The notes beneath the pieces were generated by a model that saw nothing but the letters and a program-made list of their open reading frames with translations, had not been told where the DNA came from and did no database searches. From the NCBI GenBank assembly GCA_003164415.1, contig PLTK01000121.1:1-9898 (forward strand): a DNA stretch of 9,898 nt, given 5' to 3'. Positions 6,193 through 9,898 of this stretch are shown here, piece by piece; position 1 is the first letter of the stretch, and each line of letters starts with the position of its first letter. Both the position numbers and the translations under genes were made by a program. The stretch comes from Methanobacterium sp. (GTDB taxonomy: Archaea; Methanobacteriota; Methanobacteria; Methanobacteriales; Methanobacteriaceae).

Positions 6193-7875
6193 ATGAGTGT
6201 TTCAGAAGTTGGAATGAGTTATAGTAAAATGGTAGATGTTTACGAGGCATTAGATTCTACTACTAAAAGGCTGGAAAAGACTTCAATTTTAGCAAAATTT
6301 TTCAGTGATATAGGCGAAAAAAATCCTAAATTACTCCCAATAGTTACGTTACTATCATTAGGTAGAGTATTTCCTACTTGGAGTGAGGAAGAGCTTGGAA
6401 TAGGTACTAAAATCCTTATGAAGGCTATAGCTTATGTGGTTGGAGTTAAACCACAAGATGTTGAGGATATGCAGAGAGATGCCGGCGATATAGGACAGGC
6501 TGCTGAGAATCTCTTCAGGAAAAAGAAGCAGGAAACATTATTTACCAGATCATTGACGATTGAGAAAGTTCACAGCAATCTGATTAAAATTGCAACTATA
6601 TCTGGTAGCAAAGCACAGTCAAAGAAGTTGGAAATACTCAGGGAACTTTTATCCTCCTCTTCACCTACTGAGGCAAAATATATTACACGTACTGTTATAG
6701 AAGAGCTTCGGGTAGGTGTTGGTGAAGGAACTATTAGAGACGCTCTTGCACAAGCATTTGGAGTCGAAAAGTCTGTTGTTGAGAGAGCACATATGCTTAC
6801 AAACGATTTAGGTTTAGTAGCAGAAGTTTCTAAAGAACAAGGGACCGAAGGACTCAAAAATCTCACATTAAATCCCGGAAAACCTGTTAAACCAATGCTT
6901 GCTCAGCTTTCTCCGGGTATTTCTACAAGCATCTTGGAAATGGGTTGGGCATTATGCGAAACTAAATATGATGGAATTAGGGTGCAAATTCACAGATTAG
7001 GGGACGAAGTTAATATTTTCACCAGACGGCTTGAGAACATAAGTAAAGCAGTTCCAGAAATAGTTGAATATATTAGAAAATCACTACCAGTTGAAGATTT
7101 CATTGTTGAAGGTGAAATAATAGTAACTCGTGATGGAAAGCCCATATCATTTCAATACATCCTTCAAAGAGTGAGAAGAAAGTATGATATAGAACGGATG
7201 AGGGAAGAAGTACCGCTCAAACTATTCCTCTTCGATGTTCTTTATTATAATGGGCCTTTAATAGATTCTCCCTTTGAGAAAAGAAGAGAAGTTCTAGAAT
7301 CTTTAGTAACGGTTACAGATAAGATACAGCTCAGCACTCAAGTTAAAGTAACCCCGGATTCATTACAGGATGCTGAAAATCTTTTTAATAAATCTATTAA
7401 AGGTGGACATGAGGGTATAATGATAAAGGATCCACATGCTCCATATATGCCTGGAATAAGGGGCAAAAAAATGTTAAAATTGAAGGCTGAACCTGAAACA
7501 TTGGACCTTGTAGTGGTTGGGGGAAGTTATGGCCGAGGTAAACGGGCCCATTTAATTGGTTCATATTTATTAGCTGCCAAGGATGAAAATAATGAACTCA
7601 AAACATTGGCTTATGCAGCAACAGGACTAGATGATAAAACACTTTTAGAACTTCATAATCTGGTAGAACCGATAATCATTAAGAAAAGCGGAAGACAAGT
7701 AGAAATTGCCCCACATATTATCCTTGAAATAGCCTACAGTGAAATAGTTAAGAGTCCAGAATATGAAAGCGGTTATTCTCTACGTTTCCCTGTGGTTAAG
7801 AGAATACGCGATGATCTCAGTATTGACGACATAGATACGGTTGAAAGGATTAATTCAATGTTTAAGGGCAATTAA
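6193..7875 (+). CDS. lig: ATP-dependent DNA ligase (archaeal replicative type)
   Basis: This enzyme seals nicks in duplex DNA through a lysyl-AMP intermediate, joining Okazaki fragments and finishing repair. With the start used here (560 residues), the N-terminal DNA-binding domain covers about 1-220. Nucleotidyltransferase motif I is KYDGIR at 258-263 with catalytic K258. Motif III is FLFDVLYY at 345-352, motif IV EGIMIK at 407-412 and motif V KMLKLK at 426-431. Motif VI in the OB domain is RFPVVKRIRDD at 531-541. All catalytic motifs are intact. The order and length match Pyrococcus and Methanothermobacter ligases (about 560). The start is uncertain. ATG 6193 has only a weak GGT site. ATG 6214 aligns best with the Pyrococcus N-terminus (MSYSKMVDVYEAL, giving 553 residues). 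TTG 6181 has no spaced ribosome binding site. It appears to be a single gene with a T-rich terminator. Confidence 0.97.
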   Translation: MSVSEVGMSYSKMVDVYEALDSTTKRLEKTSILAKFFSDIGEKNPKLLPIVTLLSLGRVFPTWSEEELGIGTKILMKAIAYVVGVKPQDVEDMQRDAGDIGQAAENLFRKKKQETLFTRSLTIEKVHSNLIKIATISGSKAQSKKLEILRELLSSSSPTEAKYITRTVIEELRVGVGEGTIRDALAQAFGVEKSVVERAHMLTNDLGLVAEVSKEQGTEGLKNLTLNPGKPVKPMLAQLSPGISTSILEMGWALCETKYDGIRVQIHRLGDEVNIFTRRLENISKAVPEIVEYIRKSLPVEDFIVEGEIIVTRDGKPISFQYILQRVRRKYDIERMREEVPLKLFLFDVLYYNGPLIDSPFEKRREVLESLVTVTDKIQLSTQVKVTPDSLQDAENLFNKSIKGGHEGIMIKDPHAPYMPGIRGKKMLKLKAEPETLDLVVVGGSYGRGKRAHLIGSYLLAAKDENNELKTLAYAATGLDDKTLLELHNLVEPIIIKKSGRQVEIAPHIILEIAYSEIVKSPEYESGYSLRFPVVKRIRDDLSIDDIDTVERINSMFKGN

Positions 7876-7883
7876 CTAAAAAT

Positions 7884-7912
7884 CTATTTTTTTTATTTTC
7901 CTATCTTTTTTT
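7884..7912 (+). terminator. Oligo-T terminator after DNA ligase
   Basis: Eight T (7887-7894), four T (7896-7899) and seven T (7906-7912) follow the ligase stop within 40 bases. This is typical of archaeal intrinsic termination, which needs T tracts and no hairpin. None of the other gaps shows such a dense cluster so close to a stop. Confidence 0.6.
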
Positions 7913-8006
7913 AACTATTAAAATCTCAATAGTATTAACTTTTATAAGATTATTATTAATAAATATAAACAAAACATTCCAACATTTTAAGAAAGTGGTG
8001 CAATTT

Positions 8007-8399
8007 ATGGAAGATCGCTACATATTAAAAATGGTATTTATTTTATCAATTTTTGGAATAATTGGTATGACTATCCTTTCAGGACAAATAGAACCAAACA
8101 ACTATCAAATAAACGAGATAAATTTGGGAATGCTTGATGAAAAAATTTCTATAGAGGGTGTTGTTGAAAATATCAAGCAATCACCAGACAAAAGCACATA
8201 CTTTTTGGAAATAATGGATAATACTGGTAAAATTAATCTAGTTATTTTTGGAAAAGATGCAGAAGATATTCAAAAGAAAAATATCCATATTTATAATTTA
8301 CTTAATAGGCGAATTAAAATTTTAGGAATAGTTACAGAGTATAATGGAAATTTAGAATTGATATTAAGGGATTCGAAGTCATTGGAAATTGTTGCCTAG
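8007..8399 (+). CDS. Membrane-anchored OB-fold protein
   Basis: The 130-residue protein has one hydrophobic segment at about 6-26, preceded by a few charged residues (MEDRYILK). A soluble domain follows, from about residue 44 to the end. Its pattern (ISIEGVVENIKQSPDKSTYF, then LEIMDNTGKINLVIFG, a helix, then RRIKILGIVTEYNGNLELIL) is that of an OB-fold of the tRNA-anticodon/nucleic-acid-binding type. The positive charges before the helix suggest the OB domain faces outside, unless the segment is a cleaved signal. Nucleic acid is the usual ligand of such domains, but a surface-facing OB-fold could bind something else. I chose ATG 8007 because GTGGTG, 6 nt upstream, then serves as the ribosome binding site. 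Two upstream GTG codons (7995, 7998) lack one. It is an independent gene 120 bp after ligase. Confidence 0.8.
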   Translation: MEDRYILKMVFILSIFGIIGMTILSGQIEPNNYQINEINLGMLDEKISIEGVVENIKQSPDKSTYFLEIMDNTGKINLVIFGKDAEDIQKKNIHIYNLLNRRIKILGIVTEYNGNLELILRDSKSLEIVA

Positions 8400-8456
8400 G
8401 TTGGATCATTCTGAATAAAAGGACTAGCCCATTTGAATCATGGTGTTGAAGGATTA

Positions 8457-8463
8457 TTTTTTT
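8457..8463 (+). terminator. Possible oligo-T terminator after the OB-fold gene
   Basis: A run of seven T about 60 bases past the stop of the OB-fold gene, ahead of the next TATA box, may end its transcript. The evidence is the T run alone. Confidence 0.3.
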
Positions 8464-8498
8464 AACTATAAATTTTAATATATAATGTTTTATACCTT

Positions 8499-8509
8499 TA
8501 ATATATAAA
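8499..8509 (+). promoter_or_regulatory. Candidate promoter of the phosphohexomutase gene
   Basis: TAATATATAAA is a TATA match that would start transcription near 8528, giving a very short leader just ahead of GGAG (8531-8534). A second TATA-like stretch at 8475-8484 would give a leader of about 35 nt and is equally possible. Confidence 0.4.
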
Positions 8510-8541
8510 AATAATAAATTATAAAAAATTGGAGTTATTTT

Positions 8542-9897
8542 ATGACAATGAAACGATTATTTGGAACATTCGGAGTTAGGAGAATAGCAAATCAGGAATT
8601 AACACCGGAATTTGCATCAAAACTAGCAGCAGCTTATGGTAGTATTGTCAAGGGGACAGTTGCCGTAGGTGGTGATCCAAGAACATCAACAGAGATGATA
8701 AAGCATTCTGTTATAGCTGGACTTTTATCTTCAGGATGCCAAGTTATTGATCTTGGAATTTTACCTACACCAACAGTTCAATTTGCGGTAAGAAATTATT
8801 ATGATGGTGGAGTAATGATAACAGCATCTCATAATCCTCCAAAATATAATGGTTTGAAATTCGTTGATGAGTATGGTATAGGGATTCCTGATGAAATGGA
8901 AGTAAAGATTGAACAAATGTTTTTCGATGAAAATCCTGATAGAGTTTCGTGGAATGAGATTGGTGAAGTTTTTGGGAACCATGGAATTATAGATGAATAC
9001 ATAGAAAATGTATTCAACCGTGTAGATTCAGAGGTTATTAAAAAAGCAAAATTGAAGGTAATTGTAGACTGTGGCAGTGGAGCTGCATGTTTTACAACCC
9101 CATATTTACTTAGAAAGCTTGGATGTGATGTTACAACAATGAATTGCCAACCTGATGGTTTTTTCCCCGGAAGAAATCCTGAACCTACTGCAGAAAATTT
9201 GGAAGAGCTAATTGAAGTTGTTAAGGCCACAAATGCGGACCTAGGAATAGCCCATGATGGTGATGCAGATCGTACAATTTGTATTGATGAAAAGGGAAAT
9301 TTTGTTTTCGGCGATAAAACATTTGCATTGGTTGAGAAGGATATGCTCATAGAAAATGGTGGGGGAACCATAGTCACGACCGTAGCAACATCTGCTGCTA
9401 TTTATGATATAGCAGAAGAATATGGTGGAGAAGTAATTGCTACAAGGGTTGGTGATCTTCTTGTGGCAAGAGAGCTTAAAGAAAGGAACGGATTATTTGG
9501 TGGAGAAGAAAACGGTGGTCTAATATTCCCCGACTTTGTGTATGGAAGGGACGCAGCTTTATCAACAGCCAAAATAGTTGAGATAATTGCAAAAGAAAAT
9601 AAATCCCTTTCAGAATTAATAGAAGCGCTTCCTAAATATAGTTCTTCAAAGCTTAAAGTTGAATGCCCAGATGATCTTAAGAAGGATGTCATGGAAAAAA
9701 TTGTAGATTCAACATGTAATTATGAATTAGATACCACAGATGGTGTTAAAATATTTAAAGATGAAGGATGGGTAATTATAAGACCATCTGGAACTGAACC
9801 AATTTTCAGATGTTTTTCAGAGGCTGAAAATGAGGAAGATTCTAAGAAACTAGCTGAATGGGGATTATCACTTGTTAAAAAAAGTTTAGAGTCTTAA
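8542..9897 (+). CDS. glmM: Phosphoglucosamine mutase/phosphomannomutase family protein
   Basis: The 451-residue protein is a complete alpha-D-phosphohexomutase. The GTFGVRR start at 8-14 is followed by the active-site TASHNP at 94-99 with phosphoserine S96, and by the metal-binding DGDADR at 239-244. The sugar-binding loop is GEENGG at 321-326, and the phosphate-binding RPSGTEP is at 414-420. The family interconverts 6-phospho and 1-phospho sugars. The GlmM assignment (glucosamine-6-P to glucosamine-1-P, towards UDP-GlcNAc for pseudomurein and glycans) is likely for this archaeal group. Mannose or glucose phosphates remain possible because the sugar loop is GEENGG, not a bacterial GlmM type. 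Methanogens often have several paralogs. The start is supported by GGAG 7 nt upstream. The stop is at 9895-9897, one base from the window end, so any downstream operon partner is unseen. Confidence 0.92.
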   Translation: MTMKRLFGTFGVRRIANQELTPEFASKLAAAYGSIVKGTVAVGGDPRTSTEMIKHSVIAGLLSSGCQVIDLGILPTPTVQFAVRNYYDGGVMITASHNPPKYNGLKFVDEYGIGIPDEMEVKIEQMFFDENPDRVSWNEIGEVFGNHGIIDEYIENVFNRVDSEVIKKAKLKVIVDCGSGAACFTTPYLLRKLGCDVTTMNCQPDGFFPGRNPEPTAENLEELIEVVKATNADLGIAHDGDADRTICIDEKGNFVFGDKTFALVEKDMLIENGGGTIVTTVATSAAIYDIAEEYGGEVIATRVGDLLVARELKERNGLFGGEENGGLIFPDFVYGRDAALSTAKIVEIIAKENKSLSELIEALPKYSSSKLKVECPDDLKKDVMEKIVDSTCNYELDTTDGVKIFKDEGWVIIRPSGTEPIFRCFSEAENEEDSKKLAEWGLSLVKKSLES

Positions 9898-9898
9898 T

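Noticed and set aside
6570..6866. 98-codon minus-strand frame inside DNA ligase
   Set aside because: Antisense shadow; the ligase frame is continuous with intact motifs.
8829..9692. Antisense frames in the phosphohexomutase gene
   Set aside because: They lie wholly inside a gene with intact TASHNP, DGDADR and RPSGTEP motifs and have no start signals.

Overview
The window reads as the chromosome of a hydrogenotrophic methanogen of the order Methanobacteriales, most like Methanobacterium. The evidence is a protein resembling methanogenesis marker 8, an archaeal-type ATP-dependent DNA ligase, a short-type ThiC, a ferredoxin:disulfide reductase fused to rubredoxin, an elongator tRNA-Met with an archaeal intron and no encoded CCA, archaeal TATA/BRE promoters and Shine-Dalgarno sites. 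The DNA is AT-rich (about one third G+C by eye) and very AT-rich between genes. From memory, glnA, a ThiF-like gene, thiC, DNA ligase and a phosphohexomutase lie in a similar order in Methanothermobacter. This is therefore probably a conserved housekeeping segment, not a mobile island. I saw no transposase, integrase, phage gene, CRISPR array or attachment site.

Layout. Bases 1-100 hold the N-terminus of glutamine synthetase (minus strand, running off the left edge). Upstream of it are a TATA box, a perfect GGAA-N6-TTCC nitrogen operator and a strong inverted repeat. At 326-1078 (minus) is a ThiF/MoeB-type adenylyltransferase that lacks the usual zinc cysteines. At 1301-1410 (minus) is an intron-containing tRNA-Met(CAU). 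At 1619-2443 (plus) is the marker-8-like protein, convergent with a two-CBS-domain protein at 2472-2846 (minus). After about 400 bp without a gene, thiC occupies 3248-4522 (plus), followed by a 76-residue zinc-ribbon protein (4680-4910). Next is a two-gene redox operon overlapping by ATGA: a glutaredoxin-like protein (5102-5380) and the disulfide reductase-rubredoxin fusion (5377-5889). ATP-dependent DNA ligase (6193-7875), a membrane-anchored OB-fold protein (8007-8399) and a GlmM-type phosphohexomutase (8542-9897, complete) finish the window.

How the genes work together. Most are separate transcription units, judged by intergenic gaps of 120-400 bp with TATA-like boxes. The clear functional unit is the glutaredoxin/disulfide reductase pair, which probably passes ferredoxin electrons to protein disulfides. 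The glnA promoter carries the best-supported regulatory site, a match to the NrpR nitrogen-repressor operator. The remaining genes cover nitrogen assimilation, thiamine pyrimidine synthesis, DNA joining and amino-sugar synthesis for the cell envelope. I found no wholly new multi-gene system. The points most worth a second look are the glnA control region, the zinc-less E1-like enzyme, the shortened ThiC cluster motif, the fused reductase operon and the membrane-tethered OB-fold protein.
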